Source of the DNA: Turbatrix aceti
Lineage: Eukaryota; Nematoda; Chromadorea; Rhabditida; Panagrolaimidae
Length of the DNA stretch: 64,000 bases
Reading direction: 5' to 3'
NCBI GenBank assembly: GCA_963969345.1
Contig: OZ017770.1
Span: 7,573,246 to 7,637,245 of the forward strand
This document shows positions 1 to 12,684 of this stretch, piece after piece. The translations under genes and the position numbers were made by a program. How positions within the stretch are numbered: the first letter of the stretch is position 1; every line of letters begins with the position of its first letter. The notes under the pieces were generated by a model, which was given only the letters and a program-made list of their open reading frames with translations, was not told the DNA's origin and made no database searches.

Positions 1-297
1 AAAGGTGCTGTGCATGCTGTTCCACTTCATATCGTTCTTCAACGCACTTAAACATCCACTGGAAATCACAAATGAATCGCTTTATAATAATAAAATGTTA
101 AAAATGCTAAAAATCAACGAATAAAAGTGTTTAAAATTGATAATCGAATGAGCAGTGGATTTCAGTTTTTCTTTGAAAACACACCAGTCTTTGTTGGCAA
201 ACGCAGAAACTGAAAGAGAGACCAGGTGTGATTTGCGAGAGCGGTTTCATTGACCACGCTGCGAGATCGAACGTGCTGATGAGCATTGAAAGTTGAA

Positions 298-3200
298 TCA
301 CAACCGGTAGCTGATGGTGTCGGCAGGGTACGCGGAATGGACACCGGGGTATGGAGGGTAATGCGTAGGGGCAAATGGTGGGGGGGACAGGGGCGTCGCG
401 GAGGAATGGGTGGCGGGGAAGGACTTGCTGGACGGAACTGATCGGCGCTCGATGTTGCGAGATAGAGGGGCAGCTGGCTGGCGGGCGGAAGATCCGGCCC
501 GCATGCTGGAAGCCGCCGCAGAGCCGCGGGCTTCGGTGGTAGGATCGGTGTGCGCGAACCAGGCGTTGAAGGTATCATAGTAGTCGTAGTTTTTGGCGGA
601 GCGGACATCTGGGATCGGAAGTACGTTGTTTCGCTGATAGTAGGACTGGTAGTCTCGTTCGATTTGTTGCTGTTGTAGGACGCGTTGTTGATGGACGTTG
701 AGTTGGCGGAAGGGCGGCGTACTGATGAAAGCGGTTGTCGGGTGATACATGTGATATCCGTTGGCACCGCGGCTAAAATACATACAAATGATGAATCATC
801 GGGGTCAGAAATAAATATTCTCACTTGAAGTTGCTGGTGTACTGGACGGCGTGGGGCGTGGCGAGCGGTTCAATTTCGACACCGCTGGGCACTGGTCCGC
901 CGTATCGGTGTTGCTCGTAATGTAGAAGCGCGTCTGGCTCGAAAAGTCCCTAAACAGAAGCGGTTACTCATCGTTAAACAAGAGAATTTAAAAAAAAAAG
1001 CGTTAGCAAGTGGCAAGTGAAGCGGACAAAAAATAAACTCTTACAAGCAAAAAACAAGGGTGAAGAAGCTGCGAAACACCAAACAATCCCTATCAAGATA
1101 CACCTACCAAGACTTCTTCTTTTTGTTACTCTGTGTAGTCTTAGGCAACTTAGGTTTAGTACGTTCAACTCTCTGCAGATCAACAAAAAAGTGCAAGTAA
1201 AAACAAAACAAAACCGATCAGCGAAAAAAAAACGAAAACGAACCAAAGGATGACTCACATTAGTGTCGTTAGCGGAAAAGCCGCGCTGGTGGAAGACATG
1301 CGAAGCTCGCGGCGGTGGGGGAGGTGGCGGGACGTGCCGGTGAGGGCCTTCGTACGGGGGAGGCTGTTTTGAGGTGTACATTGACATTCTCTGCGTCTTC
1401 CTTGGATCCGGCTCGCCGACAGTCACAATGGTAGGAGAGACTTTGTCGGTGGTAAAAGTGCTGCAAGTCAGAAATGACACATAAATCAAAACCAAAACAA
1501 AAACACTCACCCCATCATCGTCTTACGATGCTCCTTTTTGCGCAACTCCAAGTTTTGTTTGTGCGCCGCAAGTGCTTGCGGTCCAAGCTCAGCTTGGATT
1601 AATTCGTTGAGGATAGAGGGTTTTGACGAATTCGTCGTCATGGCAGAGCGAAAACTCGGCGCCGGAGTGAACGACGCCTTGCGCAACTTTGGAGGCTCGT
1701 CGGGTACCTGCATTTTTGTGACGATCGGTTCGTGGCTTTGAGAACGTCCTTTAATGCCTAAACAAAGAAAAACGATTAAAAACAAACAAACGGGCAGGGC
1801 ACAAGCAAGGAGTCAAAGAAAGGCGACGGCTTACCGTCGGCGGCATCTTCGCAAGCTGAAGGCAGAGGGCAAAGCAGAGGCTCAATCACAACACTGTCAC
1901 TAGGCACAAACACAGTGTGTCTACGATTGCGATCCTTTTTGGATCCCGCGAGGTTTCGGAAAAAGTTAGTCAGCGAAGACAACTTGGATGACGTTACGCG
2001 GGATGCTTGTTCCCCCGGAGGCAGTGTATTGAGGAGTTCGGACCAGTCGATTGGCGGAGCCTTGTTTTCGTTGGGTGAGTGATCCTTGGGATCGGGGTCA
2101 GTGTTCGGAGCGGCAGTGATGGATATGGGCATACGTCTGTGGTTAGACACAGACGTGTGCCTCTTTGCAAAGCCGATGACGGGTTCTTCAGGACGAGTTC
2201 GCAAAAGAGGAGCTAAAGCACAAAACAACAGATAACAAACAAAGTCACACACTGCAGAACAAAGCGACAGAAAAGCACCAAACCAAATCCAAATATGTAC
2301 GTATCAAAAAAAAGATAACCAACCACTTGTCTGGCGCTTGTGCTTGATCGTGAGGTACGTCTGCAGGTTAGACGCATCGTTGCCGCCGAAGGGGCGCTTT
2401 TCGCTGATGGATTTTCGATTGGGATGGGCTCGGCTGAACGAATCTTTTGTCTCCTGTTCGGCGACATCGCTGTCTGGCTCTTCGGCTGACGATTTTACAT
2501 CAGCTGATTCAGCTGGCACCGCTGAAAAAAAATCATTGTTAGCACAAACATTTTTTTTTGAAACCGAACTTACCTTGCTTTACAGGTTCTGTCTGTGGCG
2601 TAGCAGTTCGACGGGCGATATGGATATGAACGACTTTTTGAGAAAGCGGAACAGACGACATTCTCTTGGAAAAAGCTTCAAGTGCTTCGGCGTTGCTGGA
2701 GAAGGTCCGCAAGTCGAGCTCTTCAATACCGATTAATTTGTCGTTTTCGAGAAATCTCCCGTCGCGGTAGCACGCAGATCCGTGTGCAATCTGAAATAAC
2801 AGAGACATAAAAACGTCGTTAATCCGATCAATGACACGCTGATTAGACAGAAACAAGACGAACCCTTTTGACAAATAGCCCGTAATCAACAGGATTGTCG
2901 AGCCGCCCCTTGTCAGGATACAGCTTTCCGCCCTTCAAAATAATTCCGAGACCAGCGGTTCGCGTGTCGTTCAATTCCACGCCGAAAGTCAGAAAATCAT
3001 AGTCTTCATCGGGAGCAAAGACGGTAGACTGCTTGGTGGTGCTGCGTTCACTCGCTGATTCATGGGAACGTCGGGGAGGAAGCTGGGGAGTCGTGGGCTT
3101 GCTGACCGACTTGGTTTCGGACTCCACTGCATCCTCGTCTTTGGTTTCGTCTGTGACGACTCGAGATATGTAGAGTTCTGCTGTTTCGCCGACGTCAATC

Positions 3201-4873
3201 TGCTTCAATATGTCGACGACTTCGGCTTGAGTATACGGACCAACATCGACATCATTAATCTAGACATATAAAATTATCAGTTGTAAAAATCAAAGTTTAA
3301 AAAAAAACAACCTTGAGCAAGCGGTCGCCAATCTCCAGCTTGCCACTGGCCGGCCCGTCGACATGAATGTTGTTTATGTAAAACAACCTCTCGTTTGCGG
3401 CGTTCATTCTGCTCTTGACGCCGAATTGAAACCCCTTTCTACCCTTGGTTACTTCCACAGTCTTGGTACTTCCAATTTGAGTGGTATTTGCTTGCTGCAA
3501 CGCTGTTTTGATCGGTTTAACGGCTTGATCGACGCCGACATCCACGGCTGCGTTTTCGTCAGTTTCCATTACTTGGCGCAAGACTATCAACATCGGTTCT
3601 GGAATAGTGTCCAGCTCACGCAGTCTGGCTTGGGCCTTGGGCAACGACATCTGTAAGCAACATAAAAGTCAAATTGATAAAAAGTGCGTCATCCAACCTG
3701 ATAAACCGGGCGATAGTTGACTTCGACTATTTGATCACCGATTTTGATTCTTCCATCCAAGGCAACCCGTCCGTCTTGATCGATGTGTCTGACTTCGACT
3801 GCCAGAAGTCTGTTGAATCTTGGATTTGGATCGGGAACAGCACTGATCTAAATGAAAGGATTCAACATCAGGTTTATGAATCAAATAAAACAAACCTCAA
3901 TTCCCAGCGAAAGACCTGCGGTTTCAGGTCCCAGCGTTATTTCCATGCGTTTCATATTGGGGTCCCTGGAAGACGTAGAAGCCTGCTGACTGTGAGCAAT
4001 CTTTTCTTCAAGCCGTTCTCTGGCTTCGACAAAAGAAAGCGGAATCTTGGATTCCCGGGCACTCCTGCGGGCCAAATTCGACATGGGTGAGCGCTGGCGG
4101 AGTGAGCTTCGCTGTTGATAAAGCTTGGCCTTGGCAGACTTGTCTAAAAGCCACCGTTTCATCTCATCACATTAGGAAAATGATGTACATATACGAAAAT
4201 GGTGGCAATCAAACAAAACATACCAGAATGGGTGGCAGCTGCAAAATCCACAGAATGGGTCGTTGCCCTGTTACGCTGAAAAGCCGGGGGAGACAGTGTC
4301 GATGGCGAAGTGTGTGGATCCGTGATGACTTTCAAATGACGACTAGGAGGCTCCTCGAGGTTTGTGATCTCGACGACTCCTTCTGATCGAACCTTTTTGT
4401 CATCGATAGCGATGACTGTTGGTTGACATGGATCGGACGGATGCGTAGACGAATTGGGCTGATCGTCGTAAATAGCCAAAATCTGAAAGCGGACCTCGAT
4501 CAACAAAAAATGGTATGCGAATAGTTTTTGTCTAAAAGCATGACTGTACACCGAATTGGAGGCGTCTGCGCCTTATCACGAAAAAAAAAGAAAGAGAGAG
4601 ACAACAGAAGGAAAAAGTTTTTTTTGTTGTGTTGCGTGCAAACAGAAATGCTCGACAGAATTCAGCTTTCTGCTTTTTGTGGTCAGGTGTCATCCCTAGA
4701 CAAAATTCGACTCACAGTAACGTAATTGTCATGATTCGATCGATTGATTTGTCTTAAAGGTCTGACAGCGTTCGACAGTCCATTATTTTCCTCGTTGACG
4801 TGCATCATTATTGCTGGACACGCTCCCTTCTCCGCTAATTTACAAACAATAATGTGGTTATCGTGAACGAAGT
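298..4873 (-). CDS. par-3: PAR-3 cell-polarity scaffold (three PDZ domains), 5' end not resolved
   Basis: PAR-3 (Bazooka/PARD3) organises the cortical PAR-6/aPKC polarity complex. Thirteen exons join in frame: 4716-4873, 4224-4482, 3896-4143, 3698-3847, 3312-3650, 2864-3259, 2574-2790, 2327-2521, 1835-2212, 1511-1757, 1259-1460, 825-949, 298-772, giving at least 1,129 aa with the stop at 298-300. PDZ1 spans exons 3896-4143 to 3312-3650 (ETAGLSLGIE ... GDQIVEVN). PDZ2 runs from GRKGFQFGV through GDRLLK to YTQAEVVDIL. PDZ3 contains TAGLGIILKGG, YGLFVKR and IAHGSACYRDGRF. Exon 2327-2521 holds RKSISEKR, matching the aPKC-binding/phosphorylation motif (CR3) of PARD3. The following exon has a basic membrane-binding-like stretch (SLTNFFRNLAGSKKDRNRR). 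ILAIYDDQ at the 5' side matches the end of the N-terminal CR1 oligomerisation domain, but the first part of CR1 and the start codon were not found. The C-terminus is proline/tyrosine rich. Identity is firm; exon 4716-4873 is the least certain. Confidence 0.9.
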
Positions 4874-7506
4874 CTAAAAGACAAAAAAAATTATGTAAAG
4901 TGTTTCGTAGAATCATGTCACTCCGCGCAGGTAGTTAGAACGACGAGAAAGTGTATTGCTGATCTCGCAACTTACGACCAAGAAAGGAAAAGTGTTCCGT
5001 TCCTTCCTGCCGACGATGATCGCGTCGTCGACAAGAGGTGTGCAAGTCAATCGAACGTATATGTATATGTACGGAGGTCGAAGATGACTTTGGCAAACGC
5101 CGTTGACCTCCGCGTAGCGGGGAATAAGGACAAAGGAGGCAGATAGGTGGGTGCATTGGCGGCAAAAGCATTGGCCTTGTTTGGAGACAAACACGGTCTC
5201 GAGTGCGCAACAATGAGGGTCAAAATCAAATCGGCGAGCGGCGAGCGGCGAGCAAACGAACGATACGATGGAGAAAAAAAAGCATTCATCATAACTTCAT
5301 AAAAAATGTGATGATGGAATCCACGTTAGCGTTTAACCATCAGAAAGGGGACAATAGGGTTTGTATCAGGGAATGTTTTCTACCATGAAAGCAAGAACAA
5401 AAATACGAATAAATTGACGAGAGTCAGGAGTGTTACGACTCGTCCAACGGTGAACGCACGATGCAACGTACAAAAAAACAACAAAAACGATTCCACCTCT
5501 CCCAAAAGCTTTCCAAAAAGGTAACAATCGCGGCACATACTGCAGCTACTCATTGATTAACAATACATGTATACGGACAAGCCAAAAGGCCATAGCAAAA
5601 TGCATCGAGTTGTGACCCAGCTGAAAGCAAGTCTTCCGTCTCACCAACAATACCTGGTGGTTTGTGCGCGCGTGCATGCAGAATGCATGAACGCATCCAG
5701 CATTTGTCCGTATGCTGCTGCGCAAACGTAGTGTACACCTGTGTGGTTTGAAAATGCTTTTGGCTTTTTTTTGAGCAATTCTGCTAGCTTGCAAACGGTT
5801 AAGAATTCAAACCTTTACCGCTTGGTTTTATGACCTTTTCTTGAATAGACAAATGGCGGTCATCACAAAAGATGGGGAATCGACGCGCGACACGTGGAAA
5901 GATTTATTATCTGTGAACGTAGTGCACAGTTCTAATCCACACAAGCGACGGTGTGTGGGGGGTACAAGCAGGCAATCAGTGATAAACCTATACAGCTGGA
6001 GAGCTCTACAAGATAATTGCGGTGTTCAGCGTCGAACAGCAATAACACAACTCAATTGCGCGGCTACCTTTGCGGTCGGCCACTTGGTTTTTTTTTCAAA
6101 TCTTTCGAGTGAACAAGTAACAACTCTAAAAATACCGATAAAGGGTGCATCCAAGGGACACTTCATACGAATTTAGAGATCAAAACTGCTTGACCGCTTG
6201 GTGCCACTCCCCTTACTCATCAAATAACCATTTGTACTCTGAATCACGTCTGATACATATGCTTACTCACATAGCAGACCTACGAATTGAAAAAAAGACA
6301 TACGAACAGGCTTTTTTCATGACTGAATCAGAAAGAGCAACCTCATTCAAACAACCGTGTTATTTGACACTCGATTCTTCCTCCTGACGATGAGTATAGT
6401 TAGTTAACGTTATACTGCCGCGGCAGTATTTTGTTTCCTCGGCGACGGTGATTTTTGCCATGTGCTTTTTTTTGTTGCGATCCAAGATGTTTTACACGAA
6501 GCAGCATAATGTTACTACACGATAATAATGTTGTGGGTAAAGTCGATGATCGCTAGTCTTCTTTTTTTTAAAGTTTTTTGCGCATTCAAAATGCGGCGAA
6601 TAGAAAAACAGATGTCGGAATAATTAACTCGGTTTTCCTGGCCTTGAACAGGCAACATTTATTTGCATTTTCATTTATGGTTTCATTTCTTTGTTCGATG
6701 GCACGGCAACCTATATACCAGCGGTTTTTGTTCTAGCTGAAGAATCGACAAACATTTATTTTTGTGTCGCTTATCGTCCCTCTATGTTGGTTGGTTCGGT
6801 CTTTTTTTGTCCGTTAGTTGCAATGTTTTTTTTTGACGACGTGCTCAGATTCGCCTGATGTAGATTAAAAACGAATAAACAGGTGATCTGGCAGCTGAAA
6901 TAGCCGCTGGCGTTGCTTTTGACAGCCATAATAAATGCCATAATGCTTTTTTCTTCAAAGTTAGTTGCATGTAAACGTATATAATTTTATTTTTTATTTT
7001 TGCAGTCTAAATGATTTGGCTTGCATTGTTCCCTAGACAATATAAGAAAATTGAAGAAAACAAAAGTTGCCTGTTGTCCAGGAGAGCCCCGTTGCATGAC
7101 TCTGCACTTTGCGCCAGCATAGGCAGCTTGCCCACAGGCGTTCACTTTAGCTCATCACCCCTGGCAAAAAAGAAATATGCTCGCGAGAGAGAAAGCAAGA
7201 GGGAAGACAACATGTACAGCGAGAGACCAGACTAAAAGCCGTTGCTTTCTATCGCCGCCGACACAGCGCCACCCAATGGAGCCGCGTTTTTCAGCCACCA
7301 GCTCTTCCTTCTTACTTTGTCCTTTTTTATTCAACTTGCCCTGAATTTTGACTCGTTGATGCCCGTCTTGTACGTAGTCGTACCGCTCTGAACTGCATTG
7401 AGGCGAATTTATTTGTCGAGTGAAGGCAGCCCTTGGAGGCTGCGTAATACATGTATACGTTTAGATAACAAGCCACAACATTACCTATCTCTTGCAGGGT
7501 TAAAAC
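4874..7506. other. No confirmed gene; upstream region of PAR-3 and of the TMEM127-like gene
   Basis: About 2.6 kb between two divergently transcribed genes. The first PAR-3 exon(s) should lie here on the minus strand, but no reading frame resembles the CR1 domain. Splice-like acceptors at about 7007 (TTTTTGCAG) and 7498 (CTCTTGCAG) suggest 5' UTR exons or leader-splice sites of the plus-strand gene. A 7-bp tandem repeat lies at 5233-5253. ORFs of 60-110 codons show no recognisable domain or conserved-looking composition. Confidence 0.5.
5233..5253 (+). repeat. Short tandem repeat, GGCGAGC x3
   Basis: Three exact copies of the heptamer GGCGAGC in a row in non-coding DNA upstream of PAR-3. Confidence 0.85.
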
Positions 7507-8588
7507 ATGCGCTTCAAGTTCCCGAACTCAATTATCGGCGATCGACACGAGCGTTGTGGTTCCGTCGCGCTTCTCAATGCGATTGCCACGGTCACGGTAA
7601 GCGAAAACCATGGACGCCCAGCCTACACTAATACCTATTATTCTTTTTTTTAGATTTTTGCCGCACTGGTAAGCGATTCCTGGATTATTCTTCATCCTCG
7701 CCCGAGTTATCGCGGCGGCGCAAACACGCTGTCAATCAACGGGACCCACCGTAAACAGTTTGAATCGTTCGCTTTCACGCCCAACATCTTTCCCAACGGC
7801 AAATATTGCAACACGGTTGGCGCGCTTCGCTTCTGGCACTCAACGCGCTTTGGAACTTTTTTTGACGCCCGCGGCTATCAACATGTCACTTACCACTACA
7901 GAAATACGGGTTTGTTTGACTCAAACGTTTTTACATTAACGGCAAATTTTATTTTAGTTGTCATCGATTGTATAACACAGACAATAGCAAACTTTTTCTT
8001 CGTTATCATCTCGTTCTCGTGCATTGGAATGACTCTGTCGCTGTGGGCAAGCTTACTAGCCCTATTCGCACCCCCACACAAGTTTTTAATTTTTCTACGC
8101 CAGAACACTGTTTTTGAATTTCTGAATTGTAAGCACAAAAAAAGCAAACAAAGTACAAGTAACAGTTTTTTTATCTTATAGTGTTTCTCGTATCGCTGGC
8201 TCTGATTGCCTCGGTGGTCATCCATTGGCATATCGACTCGATGCATCCGGAGGCGGTCGTAACCATTGGTACCGGCATGTACTCCGTGCTCATCACCATC
8301 TTTCTCATGTTCTTATCACTGGGCACCTCTTTTTGGCATCGCCGACACCTGCGTCGCATCCGTCACGTGAAAAATAAGCAGTACATTTGTTCCCGAGCGC
8401 TTCGTTCGTGGCGTGATTATTCCCGACGATCCCCTGAAAACCGAATGATCGTAGGCGTTAACGAGGCTTTTGTTCCCGATGAACCTGTCCTTAACTTTAC
8501 CCCGCAGCGTGAATCTGACCCCGATACGCCCTCTGACACCGTGGCGCCGCTTTCATCGGTGCCGCCACCTGCATTCCCTCAAACATAA
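7507..8588 (+). CDS. TMEM127-like four-pass membrane protein
   Basis: Four exons join in frame: 7507-7596, 7654-7909, 7958-8128, 8182-8588; 307 aa. The start is the first ATG after a strong acceptor at 7498. Four hydrophobic segments are visible: about residues 20-45, 115-150, 165-190 and 205-230. The spacing and motifs around the second and third segments (a long helix ending in FAPPHKF, then a helix ending IHW) follow TMEM127, an endosomal/lysosomal four-pass protein that restrains mTOR signalling in mammals. The C-terminal tail is longer than in human TMEM127 and polar (HRRHLRRIRHVKNKQ, then proline-rich). The alignment is from memory and the family is divergent, so a different four-pass family is possible. 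An AATAAA lies at 8722-8727. Confidence 0.6.
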
Positions 8589-8721
8589 ACTTTTGTCTCT
8601 GTTAGAAGCTACAATTTCCAAGGATTCCATCGTTGCTATCACAACGAATCATTTTCAAGTATTTTGGTTAATTGTTTATGGATTTGTCCATTGTATGTAT
8701 CAATATTCCCGTTTTTCTTCG

Positions 8722-8727
8722 AATAAA
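8722..8727 (+). terminator. Polyadenylation signal AATAAA (TMEM127-like gene)
   Basis: Exact AATAAA 134 nt after the stop codon at 8586-8588, on the coding strand and in a T-rich 3' region. Confidence 0.5.
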
Positions 8728-9730
8728 CCCGAACGTGTCTTGATGCTTATGTTTGTCTTCCGTTCGGTCAAAAGCTCTAGAATACGAATTCTTTTTCCTT
8801 TGAAAACAATCAACATCAAAGGACACATACTATTTTTGCGAAGTCGCGACACGCTATCAGCGCTTTGTTGATTTTTTTTTTACCCCTAGCTGCCTCAGCG
8901 CTTGGGAAGAGCGATAAAATAATGCCATGTTGTTTTTATACGGAGTCAAAAATATTGTCTGTATGAGACGCACCTTAGATAACGGTTCTTCAACTTACAG
9001 TCGTTGCATCGGTCGGTAAGTGTTAGCGTAAGCACGGGATCTTTGTCATGACATATGATGATGGAGAACGTTCGCGCTGAACATTAATTCCCTAATCGCG
9101 GTTTTATCATTGGCTTTTCTAAATCCATCTTCTCAGTGCCAGCCGGGCATCAAATAAACCATCGTCCTTCCCCCGCCGGATTGCTATATAATTAGTTTTG
9201 ATTTTTGACAAATCTGTTAATACAAAAGCAGAACACTCCTGCGCTGCATGAACAAAGCGTCTTTTTTTTTGTCTCTACAGGACATGCATGTTTGCATCCA
9301 TGGACTTAGACAAATTACCTTACACGTGCTAAATATAATTAATTACTCTCGGGGGCATAGAAACGTGTATTTTAGTGTGAAGAGATTGGTTTAAAAAAGG
9401 CAGTCCACCTTTGCCCCATTGTTTCTGTATACAATGTCTTTCGAATACCACAGATAAACGCTATATTCCGTTAGAAGAGAAAGCGGAATCGCACCCTATT
9501 TTTTATGTATTTTTTATTCGCGTAGTTTCAAGTGATTCATTCTCCCACATCTATGTTGTGCGTCTACAAAACCCTGACAGAATGACCGAACAACGTTCAC
9601 CACCCTGTGTCCATATATGGAGAACTCCATGCATACTCACTTTACGTGGTGTGGAAACTCTTATTGTTTGTATGCGCGCTTATTGCTCTTCAAACGGGTC
9701 ATGATTTTTTTAGAGTCAAAAAAGCGGAAA
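8728..9730. other. Intergenic, nothing recognised
   Basis: About 1 kb, AT-rich, with poly-T runs and no supported exon. It should hold the promoter of the TNFR-like gene. Small ORFs at 9411-9704 and 9607-9807 are unsupported. Confidence 0.5.
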
Positions 9731-10829
9731 ATGTCGAAGTTATCGTTGTCAACGATAACTTTGCTTTGTTTGTTGCTCGCCGGAATTTCCGTCGGTCGTG
9801 TTCTTGAGAAGTCTGATGTTGATGTAAGTGACCTACGTTATCAAATTCCTGACGTAATTGACAGATTTTTTAGTTTGACTTTTCGGTCTTTGAAGAATCA
9901 AACGATGCTGCCTTGTCAAAAAAATGCGAAACGGTAAGATTGAATTTAATTTTTGACCTCAATCAAGTGCCATTATTTTAGGATGAGTTCCTTGACATTG
10001 AAATCGGAGCATGCGTTCCGTGCACCAAGTGCGGAAAAGACTATGTGCTTGTTCAGTCCTGCAGTGCCTTTGAAGACACGGTTTGCCTGTGGGTTGATTC
10101 CGAAGAAGAGGACCTCGACGCTGAAGCGATGCCTGCTAATGTCAAAATTATCACCGATCCATTCTTTGAGACGTCCAACAAAAAATTCACATCCCTTCAC
10201 AAGAAGGATTCCTCCGAAATTGAACAAGCCAAAAAAGATGGAGTAAGGACTCGAGTTCTCAGCACTGCTATCGAACTGCCCGAAGGCTATCATTTCTCCC
10301 ACATCGAAGACGGAACACTCGTTCTCATGTCTGATACGGCTCAGGTTGTGGACACCTTTGACATCAGTGATTCCAGCTCTGATGAATCCAGTGATGAGGA
10401 TCTGGCACGAAAGCCCGTCAGATTCATCGATCTTGACGACATGGACCGACTTATGGACGATACCGATTTCTTGGAAATCATCGAAATCGCTCCTGGCAAA
10501 AAAGCTTCCGCCACTCCTAGCGGTGAGTTTTTTAGTTTAAAAAAACTTGTATGCGTAAAATTTTGACGCATGTAGCATTTTTGAATACTAATACAGATGC
10601 TGATTCAGACATCTGCTCCCACATGATTGTCCAACTTCTCACGGTCATTCCCTACCTGGCGTTGGTAGCGTTCATCGTCGTATTTTACCGCCGATACGTT
10701 CGTCAGCGCCAGTACTCCGAGTACGTTGCAAAATCCGAGCTCCTAACCGCCGACGACCATCGTCGCCTCGTTTCTTCCGTTGAAAAGCTTAACGAAAAGA
10801 AGCAGCTCAACGAGCCTATCTTCGTGTAA
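9731..10829 (+). CDS. Single-pass receptor with one TNFR-type cysteine-rich repeat
   Basis: Exons 9731-9823, 9874-9933, 9982-10522, 10597-10829 join in frame; 308 aa. The first 24 residues form a signal peptide (LSTITLLCLLLAGISVG). Residues about 49-75 carry six cysteines in the TNF-receptor repeat pattern: KKC, then GACVPCTKC, then VQSC, then EDTVC; the CxPCxxC and D-T-V-C signatures are typical. A long acidic serine-rich ectodomain follows (SDSSSDESSDED). One transmembrane helix near residues 235-257 (VQLLTVIPYLALVAFIVVFY) precedes a basic cytosolic tail of about 50 residues without a death domain. Single-repeat receptors such as Drosophila Grindelwald are the nearest architectural analogue known to me, but orthology is not shown. 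Gene structure is firm; function is inferred. Confidence 0.75.
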
Positions 10830-12684
10830 ATGACTCTTCAGAAGCCATAACGTGATTGAACAATCTATATTCTGATGAATACCGTTTATTTTATCCAAAG
10901 TTGCCTTTTGTCGATTATTGCCACCCCTACGCAATTCGATTAACCGTAATATCGTAATGAATAACATGTAAATCAGAGTTCAGTTTCTAAAGAAGAACGC
11001 ATAGAGATAAAAAATGAAATCCAAATAATTGTTTGATGTACTGTAAAATGCTGGGCTAAGTCTTGCTTAAGGGCGCAAATGGCTACAACGATTTGTTGTT
11101 TTTATCATTTGTACGGCTCAAAGCATACAGACAACAATCAGGAAGTAAGGGATAGTAATAAAACAAATGTATTTGTTAGTGCGGATTTGTACCGTGTTTT
11201 ATAGAAATTATTTATTTCATTAAACAAAAAAAATAATAACGCGCGCACCTCTTCGGATCTCAAAAATCATTTGAACCATAAAAAATAATTTGTCTACATA
11301 TTATTGAAATTAACGGTTTGTTGTTCGGTGTGTTATGTTATCTTTTTTTTCTTTCATTGTCAACAATTTTTTTTGTACACTTACAAATAATTGGTACCGA
11401 TTTTTGACAATGTGATTTCAAAATTTACCTCACCTGTTCAAGGCGAACAAATCGGAGCATATCGCTCTGTTTATTTAAATGCAAATCGCCTACAATAGTA
11501 TTATCACAGATTAAAAAATAAGCTCGTTGGATTTGAAATCAGGTGCTACAGAACTCATTTTATCAGCTAAGATTGAAAATAAGAATTTACTTCCTAACAT
11601 TTGTTGGATCGTATCAAAAACCAACAAAGGTTTTTTTCCAAAAACAATTATGAATAAGGCTATGCGAAAAAAATTACGATCACTTACAAAGCAATTTTAT
11701 ATAACCAAAAAACGTATATTTTTACCACCGCCGTCATGCTTATTCACTTTAACCTTCACAACTGTAATTTAAAATATGCTTGATTTTTTCGATCACATAT
11801 GTATACCAGTCTAAATATCGTAACCTGCTTGAAATGCTAATTAAAAGTGCGTGCACGTGTCTAAAGTAAGTTCAATTGGCTCCAAGTCAAAGATGTACGG
11901 CAAGAATCAAATTAGTAAAAAAAACACTGGCAATTTCCAGCATATAATGCAATAAGCGTTATGAATATTTTTTTTCTGTCGATTGCAAAATGGTGTTTTG
12001 AGCATCGCGTCGAGGAATCATACAGGCTCACGCGAACGTCAAATGTGGGTGTTAGTCATCGTTGTTGTAACTCATCATTCATCTAAACAATAACTGTATT
12101 TTAAAACACGCAGTTTCAGACTGTGAACAAACACAGCAAATTGACAGATTTTTTATGACATATTTTGGCTTTATTTACTTTTATGTGCTTAATTTTGATG
12201 AGATTCAAGCGAAGGTGACGTTTAATGCTACAAAGAAGAAGAAGAAAAAACAGATTCGTCTTCCGGTCCGTTGTGCAATTCAATAGAAACACAATTTGAC
12301 ATATCCCGCCAATAATTTTTTACCCTGATCATACCATCACATTTGACCGCCGCACTAAATGGCCCCGCCCCACCTTTTCTTGTTCTGTAGTATGGGGTGG
12401 CTCGCGCGCGATATATGATCAATTTGATGGCTATTGCCTTTTTTCTAATTTTTACTTACACCTATTTGCAGCCATGAAAAATTTCATTGTAATTTAAATT
12501 AGCCTGCTTAAAACTTGTGTACTTTTGTGTTGAGTTTGTTTTTTTTTCTGATTTTGTTTGCTACTTTGACTCGATTATTTCAGGCGTGAATTTTTGTTAC
12601 AAACAATTCTTGAATCAAATCATCAGCATTGACGACGATTGTTATCCCATTATGCGTTAGTGTTTCACACTTGCAACCTACGTT
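10830..12684. other. AT-rich intergenic region, nothing recognised
   Basis: About 1.85 kb of strongly AT-rich DNA between two plus-strand genes. It probably holds the 3' UTR of the TNFR-like gene and the promoter of the FGF gene. The ORFs 11527-11772 (+) and 12228-12422 (-) lack splice context and domains. Confidence 0.5.

Noticed and set aside
162..824. 220-codon minus-strand ORF overlapping the last PAR-3 exons
   Set aside because: It runs in another frame over exon 298-772; the in-frame join from exon 825-949 through a 52-nt intron supports the other frame.
4913..5292. Three overlapping minus-strand ORFs as the PAR-3 N-terminus
   Set aside because: None resembles the CR1 domain and none ends in the phase needed for exon 4716-4873.
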